DNA of 64,000 nucleotides from Bacillus pseudomycoides (GCF_022811845.1 NZ_CP064266.1:3286001-3350000), one strand, 5' to 3'; shown: positions 16,594 through 25,639, numbered from the stretch's first letter. The notes: generated by a model not told the origin, from the letters alone. Translations and numbers: made by a program.

Positions 16594-18219
16594 ATGAATG
16601 CAAACCTAGTATTTATCAATGGTGAAGTTATTACATCAGATAGTCAAAACTCAATAGTAGAATCTGTAGCAATAAAGGATAATCGAATAATTGGGGTCGG
16701 TTCAAATTTAGAAATGAAGGAATTCATTGGGGAGAAGACTGAAGTCATTGACTTAGCAGGCAAATCTCTTCTTCCTGGATTTATTGATTCTCACACACAC
16801 TTGATTTTATATGGGGTTTTTCAGTTGAATATTAGTTGTAAAGAAAGTCACATTGACTCTGTTGCAGCTTTGCTGAATGAGCTTAAGAAAAAATCGTTAG
16901 AAACTCCAAAAGGTGAATGGATAAGAGCTTGGGGGTTTAATGAAACCACAGTAAAGGAAAAGCGGTATCCAACGATTGCTGAGCTAGATGCCATTTCAAC
17001 TGACCATCCAATCATCATCTCTCGTACATGTGGGCATATCTGTATCGTAAACACGGCAGCGTTGGAGAAGGCTGGATTTGACGAAAAGACACCAAATCCC
17101 CAAGGTGGAGTAATTGAAAAAAATGAGAAGGGAGAAATTACAGGTAAATTATTCGAAGCTGCAAATATGAAGATGAATGATGTAGCGAGCTATACAGATG
17201 ATGAACTTATGAAAGCTGTTAAAATCGCGTCAGATCATTTCATTTCAGGGGGAATCACAAGTATCCATGAAGCAGGTACTTTTGATTCTAATTGTTATCG
17301 TTTGTTACAGACAGCTATAAAAACTAAAGAAATCCGTGTTCGGGTATATGCGATCATTGGTACCATAAATGAATCGGATAAATTTGTAAATAAAATGATG
17401 AATGCAGGGATAATAACTGGTACAGGGGATGAGAGATTTAGAGTCGGGCCAGCTAAAATATTTTTAGATGGAAGTAGCTCTGGTCCAACGATTGCAACTC
17501 GAAAACCCTACTCCAGCGATCCTAACAATTACGGGATTCTTTATTATAGTGAGGAAAAAATATACGAAGTTCTAGGTGAAGCACATAAAAAAGGCTATCA
17601 AATTACTGTACATGCTCAAGGTGATAAAGCCATTGAAATGTATTTAAATTGCGTAGAAAGAGCGTTAAAAGAATCTCCAAGGAAAAATCACCGTCATCGA
17701 ATCGAGCATGCAGGGATTTCAACCCCGGATTTACAAGAAAGAATGAAACAACTTGAAGTTATCCCTATTCCAAACCCACCATTTCCATATGAATATGGCG
17801 AGATATATGTTCACAATTATGGTGAACGTGTTAATTATATGTACGCTGCTCGTGATTATATAGATAAAGGCATTGTTACAGCGGGTAGTTCAGATGCACC
17901 GGTTACTGATTATAATCCTTTATTGGGAATTCATACTGCAGTTAATAGAAAAAGCCAATTTGGAGCAGAAATTGGCACTAATCAATCTATTAGTTTACTA
18001 GAAGCTATTAAACTTTACACATGGAATGGCGCTTATGCAAGTTTTGAAGAGGATATAAAAGGCAGTCTAGAGGTAGGGAAATTAGCTGATTTAGTTATTT
18101 TAAATGAAAGTATTTTAAAAGTTGAACCAGACCGTATTAAAGATTTGAAAGTGGAGACAACGATTGTTGATGGAGAAATTGTCTATCAAAAGGAGAATGA
18201 TTTAATGATGAAAAATTAG
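16594..18219 (+). CDS. YtcJ-type metal-dependent amidohydrolase
   Basis: 541-residue amidohydrolase_3 family protein. Metal-site motifs are GFIDSHTHL (HxH), HAQGDKAIE, HRIEHAG and the catalytic Asp in AGSSDAPVTDYNP. The family hydrolyses amide or carbamate bonds in small molecules; the substrate cannot be read from sequence. ATG 16594 has AAAGGATGG upstream. It lies behind a sigma-54 promoter and before a transporter pair, which suggests uptake and hydrolysis of one substrate. It is a close paralogue of 53879-55522, with long identical stretches such as LVGKLADLVIL-like C-termini and GSSSGPTIATRKPY. Confidence 0.9.
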   Translation: MNANLVFINGEVITSDSQNSIVESVAIKDNRIIGVGSNLEMKEFIGEKTEVIDLAGKSLLPGFIDSHTHLILYGVFQLNISCKESHIDSVAALLNELKKKSLETPKGEWIRAWGFNETTVKEKRYPTIAELDAISTDHPIIISRTCGHICIVNTAALEKAGFDEKTPNPQGGVIEKNEKGEITGKLFEAANMKMNDVASYTDDELMKAVKIASDHFISGGITSIHEAGTFDSNCYRLLQTAIKTKEIRVRVYAIIGTINESDKFVNKMMNAGIITGTGDERFRVGPAKIFLDGSSSGPTIATRKPYSSDPNNYGILYYSEEKIYEVLGEAHKKGYQITVHAQGDKAIEMYLNCVERALKESPRKNHRHRIEHAGISTPDLQERMKQLEVIPIPNPPFPYEYGEIYVHNYGERVNYMYAARDYIDKGIVTAGSSDAPVTDYNPLLGIHTAVNRKSQFGAEIGTNQSISLLEAIKLYTWNGAYASFEEDIKGSLEVGKLADLVILNESILKVEPDRIKDLKVETTIVDGEIVYQKENDLMMKN

Positions 18220-18296
18220 ATCTAAGCAAAAGGATTTGTTAATAGAAGGAGTTTCATTACAGTTCTATTCATTTTGCATTATTCTATTAACCAATC

Positions 18297-18455
18297 CTTT
18301 TATCCCGCATTAACGGGCAGTAATACTCCCACCTCCAAATTCGGTGAAAGCAAAGAAGTTAGGTGAGAGATAAACTGCCCGTAAAAGCCCGATTGGTGAA
18401 GGCTAATAATCAGTGGGGATGAAGAAAACCATCACTGATTAAAGTTTCACCTTAT
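18297..18455 (+). repeat. bcr1-like repeat element (full copy)
   Basis: About 155 bases from TTTTATCCCGCATTAACGGG to AAAGTTTCACCTTAT. Internal pairing is strong: CGGGCAG with CTGCCCG, CTCCCACCT with AGGTGAGAG, and AATCAGTG-type arms near 18407-18440. The sequence resembles what I remember of bcr1, a B. cereus group repeat with mobile-element properties. It separates the amidohydrolase from the symporter pair. Partial copies lie at 59842-59898 and 60323-60410. Confidence 0.7.
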
Positions 18456-18511
18456 GACATTTGCTCTTAATCCACAAAATTCAAACTATCAAATAGGAGG
18501 TCGAGCATATT

Positions 18512-18712
18512 TTGAAATTTATTAAACTATTACTCTTAATCCCCTTTATAGGGGTTGTAGGATTCCTACCATTTGCAAATAAAATTGAGCCTTACGTGTT
18601 AGGAATGCCTTTTCTTTTATTTTGGATTGTATTTTGGATGGTATTTTCCTCGATTATTTTAATCATCGTTTACAAGCTTGATCCTGATAATCAAGGGAGT
18701 GAGGCAGAATGA
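18512..18712 (+). CDS. DUF3311 small membrane protein (YhjC-like)
   Basis: 66 residues with two hydrophobic helices (KLLLLIPFIGVVGFLPFANK and FLLFWIVFWMVFSSIILIIV) and the acidic tail QGSEAE. DUF3311 proteins accompany SSS-family symporters, as YhjC does YhjB in B. subtilis. The start is TTG 18512, with AGGAGG 10 bases upstream. It overlaps the next gene by 4 bases (ATGA), so the two are translationally coupled. Confidence 0.8.
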   Translation: MKFIKLLLLIPFIGVVGFLPFANKIEPYVLGMPFLLFWIVFWMVFSSIILIIVYKLDPDNQGSEAE

Positions 18713-20195
18713 ATATATCGTTATTTATTATTTTTATTTTCTTAATCTTATCTCTCTATTTAGGGATAGTAGCAAGAAGAGGGAAAAATATGAATTTGCA
18801 GCAATTTGCAGTTGGTGACAGAGGTTTTGGAACCTTGTTCGTATTTCTATTAATAGCCGGAGAGGTTTATACGACTTTTATTTTTCTAGGCGGAAGTGGT
18901 TGGGCGTATTCCAAAGGTGCTGCTGCATATTATGTGCCCACGTATATATTTCTAGCATATATAATATCTTATTGGATTGCACCTAAAATTTGGAGATACG
19001 GAAAAGAACATGGCATTATTTCAAAACCTGACTATTTTGCATCTAAATACGATAGTCGTGCAATGGGGATTATAGTAGCTATTGTGGGAAGTTTAGCGAT
19101 TGTACCATATATTTGTATACAAATGAAAGGGTTAGGGATCATTGTTTCAGAAGCTTCTTACGGAGCTATTTCACCAGTAGTTGCAAGTGTTATAGGTGCA
19201 ATAGTTATTACAACATATGTAATATTCTCTGGTATTCATGGCTCAGCTTGGACAGCTGTGATTAAAGATATTATGATTTTGGCAGTAGTTATTTTCTTAG
19301 GTATATATATCCCTATCCACTATTTTGGTGGGATTCAGCAAATGTTTAAGTCTGTTCAGGCTGTTAAACCTGAATTGTTAACGTTAGCCAATCAGGGACT
19401 AAGTGTACCGTGGTTTATCTCTACTGTCCATTTAAATGCAATATCTTTTTATTTATTACCGACTTCTTTCTCTGTGGTTTTCTCGGCAAATGGTGAAAAA
19501 GCACTTCGCAAAAATGCAATTACCTTACCGTTATACACCATATTATTATTGTTTGTTTTTTTATTGGCTTTTCAGCTATCGTAAAAATCCCTGGTTTACA
19601 AGGAGCAGATGGAGATCTTTCTCTTTTAAGATTATCTATTCAGACATTTGATCCTTGGATTATTGGAATAGTTGGGGCAGCTGGTTTACTAACGGCTTTA
19701 GTACCAGCATCTGTTATGTTAATGTCCGCATCTGTTGGTTTAACAAAAGGGGTTTACAATGTTATTTTTCCAAAAGCCACTGAAAAACAGCAATTAGTAG
19801 CCTCAAAACTATTCATCATTATCCTTTCTTTGACTGCTTTAATCTTCACAGTATCTGGTGGGACAGCACTCGCACTGTTAAACATCATGTCATACAGTCT
19901 TATCGCACAATTGGCACCTGCATTATTCCTTAGCTTTTCCCAAAAAAATTATATTAATAAATATGGCGCAATGACTGGAATTATTACAGGAGTGCTCATT
20001 GTATTGTATGCCACGATTTTCAATATAAAAATCGCAACCTTTTTTCCAACAGTCCCACAAACTATTAATGACATTAGTACGGGAGCAATAGCATTATTTA
20101 TGAATATTGTAATAACCATTATTGTAAGTGTAGTTTCAAAAAATATACCGATTAAAAAGGGGACCCGTCACATTACCATCAAGTTAAGAAATTAA
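18709..20195 (+). pseudogene. Sodium:solute symporter (SSS family, YhjB-like), frameshifted
   Basis: Together the two frames encode an SSS symporter of about 495 residues. The first frame covers MNISLFIIFIFLILSLYLGI to residue 290 and stops at 19584. The rest (GFSAIVKIPGLQGADGDLSL, then VPASVMLMSASVGLTKGVYN) lies in another frame to 20195. The break is at a run of seven T residues (19556-19562); eight would restore one frame. It is therefore either a recent inactivation or a homopolymer reading error. Its partner DUF3311 gene is intact. The likely role is uptake of the substrate of the neighbouring amidohydrolase. Confidence 0.85.
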
Positions 20196-20265
20196 TTATT
20201 CCCTAAAATGAAAAAAATGAACTGAATTCTCGTAGACAAATATAGTGAGATGAAATTTTTGTTTT

Positions 20266-20345
20266 GGGGGCATCAAGCTAACTAAAATGAGATACCCCCA
20301 AACCGAAAAAAAAGGGGAGTATACCATTTCTACTCATCAGTTAGC
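20266..20345 (+). mobile_element. Decayed IS231 remnant
   Basis: GGGGGCATCAAGCTAACTAA resembles an IS231-type end, and the frame at 20317-20345 reads EYTISTHQLA, close to the C-terminus of IS231 transposases (compare the EYTTSTHQVA remnant at 45346-45405). Everything between is deleted. A Tn7-like end begins immediately afterwards. Confidence 0.45.
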
Positions 20346-20395
20346 TGTAGAGTGACAATAAAGTTGTTTGAAAAATAATAAAGTTATTTAAAAAG
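20346..20395 (+). mobile_element. Tn7-like transposon left-end sequence
   Basis: TGTAGAGTGAC followed by AATAAAG at 20357 and again at 20377, 20 bases later. Tn7 begins TGTGGGCGGACAATAAAGTC, so the match to GACAATAAAGT is close. The first base follows directly on the IS231 remnant, a sharp junction. The GNAT gene at 20509 is the first gene inside. Confidence 0.55.
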
Positions 20396-20508
20396 ATGGT
20401 TTGAATTGGAATTTTATATCATCTATTTCCTTTATCTTATATAATGAAAGTAATAATATTCAGATATTTATATAGTTAAGAAAAAGGCAAAAAAGAGAGG
20501 GAATTATA

Positions 20509-20985
20509 ATGGGGATTAATCCAATAACTAATGATAATAGAAAAAAGGTAATTTCATTTTTTAAAGAGCATTGGGAAAGCTCAGAAATGGTGATTTCTTC
20601 AGGTGTATTTCAGTGTGATACATTAGATGGTTTCATCTTTGAAGAACATAATCAGATTAATGGTTTAGTTACATATGTGATAAAAGAGAATGAAGTTGAA
20701 GTTATTTCGTTGGATAGTATTCAAGAAGGAAAAGGTATTGGTTCGGCATTGATGGAAAAAGTTGAAAACATTGCGAAACAAGAGGGATTCAGTGAAGTAA
20801 ATTTAGTAACGACAAATGATAATTTAAATGCTTTGAAGTTTTATCAAAAAAGAGGTTATCGAATTATTTCTATTATTCCTAATGCTGTTAATGAAGCACG
20901 AAAAATAAAGCCTTCTATTCCATTAATCGGGAATGATGGGATTCCATTAAACGATGAATTAAAGTTAGCTAAAAGAAATCTTTAG
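20509..20985 (+). CDS. GNAT family N-acetyltransferase
   Basis: 158-residue acetyltransferase. The acetyl-CoA binding motif is SIQEGKGIGSALMEKVENIA (Q/R-x-x-G-x-G/A), followed by FYQKRGYRIISIIPN. Many small Bacillus GNATs of this shape acetylate antibiotics, polyamines or proteins; the substrate is unknown. ATG 20509 has GAGAGGG upstream. It lies inside a presumed Tn7-like end. Confidence 0.85.
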   Translation: MGINPITNDNRKKVISFFKEHWESSEMVISSGVFQCDTLDGFIFEEHNQINGLVTYVIKENEVEVISLDSIQEGKGIGSALMEKVENIAKQEGFSEVNLVTTNDNLNALKFYQKRGYRIISIIPNAVNEARKIKPSIPLIGNDGIPLNDELKLAKRNL

Positions 20986-21081
20986 AGGGCCTATTTTAAT
21001 TATTCGCTTCTCAAATTAAACAACTTTATTGTTTATAAAATAGCATTTAATAAAACAGTACGGTAATTTTTTAATAACTTT

Positions 21082-21118
21082 AACAACTGCCTATCTATAA
21101 GTTTGATAGGTAGTTGTT
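21082..21118. terminator. Long hairpin downstream of the GNAT gene
   Basis: AACAACTGCCTATC (21082-21095) pairs with GATAGGTAGTTGTT (21105-21118), one mismatch, loop of 9. No strong T-run follows on the plus strand, so termination is likely but not certain. Confidence 0.5.
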
Positions 21119-21143
21119 GTATTTCTAGGCACAAAATTGTTTC

Positions 21144-21184
21144 ATTAAAAAAATGTTTTAGACTATAGAAAAAAGTATTAGACT
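21144..21184 (+). repeat. 41-base dispersed repeat, copy 1
   Basis: ATTAAAAAAATGTTTTAGAC and the following 21 bases match 32296-32336 at 39 of 41 positions; the first 21 bases recur inverted at 25778-25798. It is noncoding. Confidence 0.65.
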
Positions 21185-21290
21185 ATTTCCGTAGTCTTTT
21201 CAGAATAAATTAGTTAAAAAGAAAAGACTACATACTATACGCGAAAGAGTATAAAACAGAGGAATTATATAAGGGGGTAATTGTTTTTGG

Positions 21291-21345
21291 AGGAGGACGT
21301 AGCCCATAGCGGGAGGCGTATCCGCAGATGTGAAGCATCGAGGAC
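21291..21345 (+). mobile_element. IS605-type left-end-like fragment
   Basis: GGACGTAGCCCATAGCGGGA resembles AGGACATAGTCCAGTGGTAG at 10083 and AGGGCGATAGCCCAACGCTA at 48146, the left-end hairpins of the two TnpB-type elements. It is GC-richer than its surroundings and has no gene attached. Confidence 0.35.
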
Positions 21346-21429
21346 CTTAAAAATAAGAATAATCAACTAAACAAAGGATTATAAATTGAATAAAACAATC
21401 AGCTGTCTAGAAAACTATTAGACGATACA

Positions 21430-21560
21430 ATATAATAATAATGCCAATGCATCTCTTTTTTTAATGTGGGTACGCTTTCGAGCAGTAATTCTTTAGACTA
21501 TTTTGGAGCATTGGTTTACAAAGAAAAAAGACTCCGCAGCAAGAGGGTCTTTTTTTATGT
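21430..21560 (+). ncRNA. Possible structured RNA ending in a terminator
   Basis: CCAATGC (21442-21448) can pair with GCATTGG (21517-21523), closing a roughly 80-base domain. It is followed by a terminator hairpin, AAAAAAGAC-TC with GAG-G-GTCTTTTTTT (21524-21557). No ORF is associated. It may be a small RNA or a decayed leader. Confidence 0.35.
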
Positions 21561-21664
21561 TTCTTGCTTATCATAAGAAAATAAGTTCGTTTACAATGAA
21601 TATAGCCAAAGGTTTTTATTGGTAGTAAACTCATTATCCCAGTAAATTAGTTAAACAGATAAGA

Positions 21665-21800
21665 GATTTATCTAAGGTGTGCAGAGCCTTGTGCCCACAA
21701 GTAGCGGAGTGCCCCAATTGCATATAAGAGGTCTAGGATATATAATGCTAGCCCCAATCCAGTTATGGTCGGAAACACCTTAAAAGGTCACTGCACACAT
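21665..21800 (-). ncRNA. Inverted leader-like structured sequence upstream of IS110
   Basis: GTGTGCAG (21680) pairs with CTGCACAC (21792) and, alternatively, AAGGTGT (21675) with ACACCTT (21775). Read on the minus strand it contains TTGGGGCTAGCATTATATAT and then CTAGACCTCTTA, which matches TTGGGGCTGG then CTAGACCTCTTTA in the IS110 leader (21965-21996). It appears to be an inverted partial copy of that leader. Confidence 0.45.
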
Positions 21801-21954
21801 TCATTATAACAAATTAAACAAAAAGATAAAAATCCTGTAAATTAGGCAGGAATAGGATACTAGATAAAGAATTTTTCTTTTAGAAATTTAAAAGACTATA
21901 TGCAAGTGAAATTCAAAAAGGTATATAGTATTTAATGAAATTAGCGATTGAAAC

Positions 21955-22090
21955 TCTTTAATAATTTGGGGCTGGTTCTTGGCTAGACCTCTTTACTTAA
22001 TGTGAGATTTACCATCTGGCGTTATAGTCCTGACATACTACATTGGGCATTAAGCTCTAACGGAAAATTGGACAGTCAGATGTATATATC
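21955..22090 (+). ncRNA. Candidate IS110 bridge RNA region
   Basis: Directly upstream of the IS110 transposase. CTTAATG (21998) pairs with CATTAAG (22048) and CATCTG (22013) with CAGATG (22077), enclosing unpaired loops. IS110-family elements carry a structured bridge RNA in the noncoding end next to the recombinase gene, with loops that pair to target and donor DNA. Position and folding fit; the loops have not been matched to target DNA. Confidence 0.45.
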
Positions 22091-22107
22091 GCTAGGAGGA
22101 TTTACGT

Positions 22108-23607
22108 ATGAGTGAAAACACAGTAGTACCCTTTAGTTTTATAGAGGAATCCAAAGAAAAAGAGAAAGAAACTAAGAGGAAGATGTACCAGTTATTTGTA
22201 GGAATTGACATTGGTGCCTCTTTTCATGTTGCTAGTTGTATCTCCTTCCAAGCCTTTTTAGACCCAAAAGGACGTGAATGGAAACGGGCAAAGACAATGA
22301 AATTTAATGCGGACAGCCTGGGAATGACACAGTTCTTCCAAGCCTTAGAACAAATGGAAAAACAATTAGGAATTCATAGGTCGGATTTCCTAGTTTTACT
22401 AGAACCAACAGGTGGTCACTACTCTTACCTGCTTCAACAAGTCCTTTCGAACGAAAATTTTGATGTATACCTAGTGGAAAATTCCGCAGTAAAAGACTTC
22501 CGTGAAAAGCATTTGGGAATTACTGAAAAATCAGATGCGGTAGATGCAAGGGTAATGTCCTATATGGGATGGCACAAGATTTTGCACCCTCATATGAAAG
22601 GAGTTAGCCTACTTAAACCAGCGTCTGTAACTCAATCTATTTTTCGTTCGTTAACTCGCGACCGATGGTTATTAAATACTCAGTTAACACGGCGTAAAAA
22701 TCAAGTGCAGCAACTTTTAACTGTTACGCACCCAGACCTCAAAGTAGCATTTAAAAAACTTGGTACTACTTCTGTGATGAAGTTCGTATTGAAGTATCCT
22801 ACTGGTAAAGATCTAAAGCTAGCCACACAAGAAGAACTACGACAAGCAATGATTGAATCTGGGGCAAAGCGAATAGCTACGAAGGCGTCTAAGGCACTAG
22901 CCGAAGTAACAGCAAAGTCTATAACAATTGATGTCCCTCATTTAGTTGGAAGACAAAATTGGGTAATTGAGGAAGCGTTACGTATTGAAGAAAGTATTAA
23001 AGGGATTGACAATCACATCCAAGAACTACTTCACGGAAATTCAAGCAAAGGTATTAAACCTCATCCTTATACAGAGTTATTATACTCTTTCCCTTTTATG
23101 AGCGATAATTGGGCCTGTACCCTTATCGGAGCCATTGGTGATGTTGAACGATTTAATACATATAAAGAGTTCAAAAAATACCTTGGTGTTTCGGCTGAAA
23201 ATAAACAATCAGGGACATCAGTAAAGGGTACGAGAATGACCTTTAGTGGCGTTCGGGATGCACGTCGTGTTCTCTTTCAAATGGCGATGATTATCATTGC
23301 GATGAAAAAGCAACCGTCCGTATTCAGCTCCTATTATCATCGTCTAGTAGAACGTAAAATGAATGGAAAAACAGCAATTGGGCATATGTGTGGAAAGATT
23401 GCCAAAATCCTTTATATGATGCTTAAAACGGGGCAAAAATATGACCCTATAAAACACGCACAAGCAACAGGTATTCCTTGGGATTCTGTTTATGACAAAA
23501 GAACAAAAAATGTCAATTCGGAGAAGTTTTATCAAGAAGCATTAAAGCTTGGAGATTCAACATCTGACGATGTTGAATTAATTGAAACAGATGTTGATTT
23601 AAAATAA
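22108..23607 (+). CDS. IS110-family transposase (DEDD recombinase)
   Basis: 499 residues. The N-terminal DEDD RuvC-like domain has Asp in VGIDIGASFHVA, Glu in LLEPTGGHYSYL and Asp residues in KSDAVDARVMSYMG. The C-terminal Transposase_20 domain has PFMSDNWACTLIGAIGDVER and the candidate serine in NKQSGTSVKGTRMTFSG. Start ATG 22108 follows TAGGAGGA. IS110 elements lack terminal inverted repeats, so the ends are not visible; the right end must lie within the 40 bases before the GrpB gene. The frame is intact and it looks active. Confidence 0.92.
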   Translation: MSENTVVPFSFIEESKEKEKETKRKMYQLFVGIDIGASFHVASCISFQAFLDPKGREWKRAKTMKFNADSLGMTQFFQALEQMEKQLGIHRSDFLVLLEPTGGHYSYLLQQVLSNENFDVYLVENSAVKDFREKHLGITEKSDAVDARVMSYMGWHKILHPHMKGVSLLKPASVTQSIFRSLTRDRWLLNTQLTRRKNQVQQLLTVTHPDLKVAFKKLGTTSVMKFVLKYPTGKDLKLATQEELRQAMIESGAKRIATKASKALAEVTAKSITIDVPHLVGRQNWVIEEALRIEESIKGIDNHIQELLHGNSSKGIKPHPYTELLYSFPFMSDNWACTLIGAIGDVERFNTYKEFKKYLGVSAENKQSGTSVKGTRMTFSGVRDARRVLFQMAMIIIAMKKQPSVFSSYYHRLVERKMNGKTAIGHMCGKIAKILYMMLKTGQKYDPIKHAQATGIPWDSVYDKRTKNVNSEKFYQEALKLGDSTSDDVELIETDVDLK

Positions 23608-23651
23608 AGTTTGATAAAAACGACTTACTAAGTAAAATGGAGGAATATATT

Positions 23652-24236
23652 GTGGGTAAGAGTTTATCAGAAATGTCACTTGAGGAATTGTGGGAACTGT
23701 TTCCGATTATACTAAAAGAACATAATCCAATATGGAAAAATTGGTATTTACAAGAAGAAAAACTACTTAACAACATAATCGGTAATCAATATGTTGAACG
23801 AATCAATCACATAGGAAGTACTTCTGTTAACGGGTTATTAGCAAAACCAACGATAGATATATTGCTTGAAATAACAGAAGATTGTGATTTGAAGTTTTTA
23901 GTGAATGTGTTGGAGAAAAAGGGATATATTTTTGAAAAGCAACCACAAAAGCCTTCACCTCATATGATGTTTATGAAAGGTTATACAGAAAAAGGATTTG
24001 CCGAAAAAGTATTTCATCTTCATGTTAGGTATATAGGGGATTGGAATGAATTATATTTTAGAGATTTTTTACGACTGCATAAAGATGTTGCCCAAGAATA
24101 TAGTAACTTAAAAGTGAGCTTAATGGACAAATATGAACATAACAGAGACGGATATACGGAAGCAAAAACAGAGTTTATTAATACATACACTAAAATTGCA
24201 AAAACGGAATTTGAATACAAATATACCCCAAACTAA
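23652..24236 (+). CDS. GrpB family (UPF0157) protein
   Basis: 194 residues with the GrpB hallmark IGSTSVNGLLAKPTIDILLE, a nucleotidyltransferase-like fold, and LHVRYIGDWNELYFRDFLR. GrpB proteins are often linked to small-molecule modification, but function is not settled. I chose GTG 23652 because GGAGG lies 8 bases before it; the in-frame ATG at 23637 overlaps that site. The gene begins only 45 bases after the IS110 transposase stop. Confidence 0.82.
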   Translation: MGKSLSEMSLEELWELFPIILKEHNPIWKNWYLQEEKLLNNIIGNQYVERINHIGSTSVNGLLAKPTIDILLEITEDCDLKFLVNVLEKKGYIFEKQPQKPSPHMMFMKGYTEKGFAEKVFHLHVRYIGDWNELYFRDFLRLHKDVAQEYSNLKVSLMDKYEHNRDGYTEAKTEFINTYTKIAKTEFEYKYTPN

Positions 24237-24243
24237 TAAGCAT

Positions 24244-24258
24244 TTTATTTCAAAGCTC
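24244..24258 (-). mobile_element. Possible Tn7-like right-end site
   Basis: TTTTATTTCAAAGCT resembles the inverted site ACTTTATTTCAAAGCTAG at 27809-27826. On its own it is short and the terminal ACA is missing. Confidence 0.25.
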
Positions 24259-24387
24259 ATTAAGACATAAAAAATACTAATTTCCAGTAAGTGTTTTAAA
24301 AGGTAAAAAACAGCTATTTTCAACACAGAAATAGTGCTATTTCCAAGAGGAATTTTTTATTTTCCTTTTTTTAAGCACTACACTACA

Positions 24388-24452
24388 TTAAAAAATAGTT
24401 GTAGACTGAAAAATGTTTTTTGTACAGGAATGCCCCTTTTGTTAACATAAAA
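24388..24452 (+). repeat. Dispersed noncoding repeat, copy 1
   Basis: TTAAAAAATAGTTGTAGACT and following bases, ending near GTTAACATAAAA, match 32338-32400 closely. Both copies stand in intergenic DNA. Confidence 0.6.
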
Positions 24453-24488
24453 CTAATCTCAATAAAATATGGAAGGACAAGGAATAAT

Positions 24489-24516
24489 TCTCGGCGACCA
24501 AACCGAGACTTTTTTG
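24489..24516 (+). terminator. Orphan rho-independent terminator
   Basis: TCTCGG pairs with CCGAGA across an 8-base loop and is followed by CTTTTTT. The nearest plus-strand gene, GrpB, ends about 250 bases upstream. Confidence 0.65.
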
Positions 24517-24658
24517 ATCATGTGATAGAACGTGAATTAGAACCACCCAAATTCTCATTCTTTAGAATATAGCTGTTTCATATCTATCATACTTAACGAT
24601 GCATATGTAGACAATTACTTCACAAAACATATAGAATTTGTTAGATGGAATCTAACTA

Positions 24659-25471
24659 TTATCCATAAGAAACTTCGCCATACTCATGTAAAGAAGAGTC
24701 ACTAAGAAAATCAAGGACCATCTCATTGAAGATATCTTTTTTCATTATGCTGAGTGGATCGAATGCATCTTGGAATAAAGCAAGTGTGCTATTTGGGATA
24801 TACTTATGAATCGTTTTTGCTGCTTTTCCTTCATCAACACCTGTTACAACTTTTCCTGCTCCAGATAGAATTAAAGTAGGGGATTGAATGAGATGTAATA
24901 AAGAAGTATGAACAGGAAATTTTGCTTTTTTCATCATTAATAACATTTTTTTGTCTATTGAAAATGAATCGCGTAGTATTTGTTGCGTGTACGGTTCGTG
25001 TTTGTAAAATTTCATCATTAAATCAATAATTGTTGAATAGGGTAGCAAGCTAAAGATGAAATTGGAAAGTTGAAGTACCCATTTAGAAGTTTTAGTTGGG
25101 AATTCACTATAGCTATTAGAAATGATCAATTTTTTTACATAGGAAGGATGATGAATGGCTACTAATGTCGCAAGAACTGCTCCTTGTGAAACACCAATTA
25201 AGTGAAGATGTGTAAGACCTAGTGTATCTAAAAATGAAATGATATCAGATACGATTAAGTTGTAATCATATATATTACCTGGGAAGGTTTTTATCGATTT
25301 CCCATGACCTCGATAATCGAGAAGAATCATTTGATATTCTTTAGAAAATGATTCAATTTGTGGTTTCCACATTTTCCAAGATGCTCCCATTCCGTGTAAA
25401 AAAAGGATTGGTTCCCCTTGTCCAAAAGACTCGTAGTGAAATTCACCGTTTTTTGTTTTAATAATTGGCAT
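24659..25471 (-). CDS. Alpha/beta hydrolase with degenerate catalytic triad
   Basis: 270 residues with the alpha/beta-hydrolase core: HGMGASWKMW oxyanion region, LDYRGHGKS, and the nucleophile elbow GVSQG (Ser95). The expected acid in the strand-6 loop (normally SG..D.VV) reads LILSGAGKVVTG, and the histidine expected in the A-G-H-D-P motif near residue 237 reads DAFDPLS. The Asp and His therefore both seem lost. Ribosome binding site GGGGGG precedes the ATG. It may be inactive, a binding protein, or use displaced residues. Confidence 0.82.
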   Translation of the reverse strand: MPIIKTKNGEFHYESFGQGEPILFLHGMGASWKMWKPQIESFSKEYQMILLDYRGHGKSIKTFPGNIYDYNLIVSDIISFLDTLGLTHLHLIGVSQGAVLATLVAIHHPSYVKKLIISNSYSEFPTKTSKWVLQLSNFIFSLLPYSTIIDLMMKFYKHEPYTQQILRDSFSIDKKMLLMMKKAKFPVHTSLLHLIQSPTLILSGAGKVVTGVDEGKAAKTIHKYIPNSTLALFQDAFDPLSIMKKDIFNEMVLDFLSDSSLHEYGEVSYG

Positions 25472-25639
25472 GAATAAGCCCCCCCTTTTTTTCAGTTAAC
25501 AAAAGTAAGATTACTTTTAAAATACAATATATGGAATGTATAATCAATATAATTTTGAAATATTCATTTCATTTCATTTCAAAATTACAAAGTGAGTCCG
25601 CTTTAATCGTGAGATGCGTTTTCATACGTTTGATAGAAT

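Noticed and set aside
21430..21560. T-box or other known riboswitch
   Set aside because: The T-box sequence (AGGGTGGNACCGCG) and other known riboswitch cores are absent; only general stem pairing and a terminator are visible.
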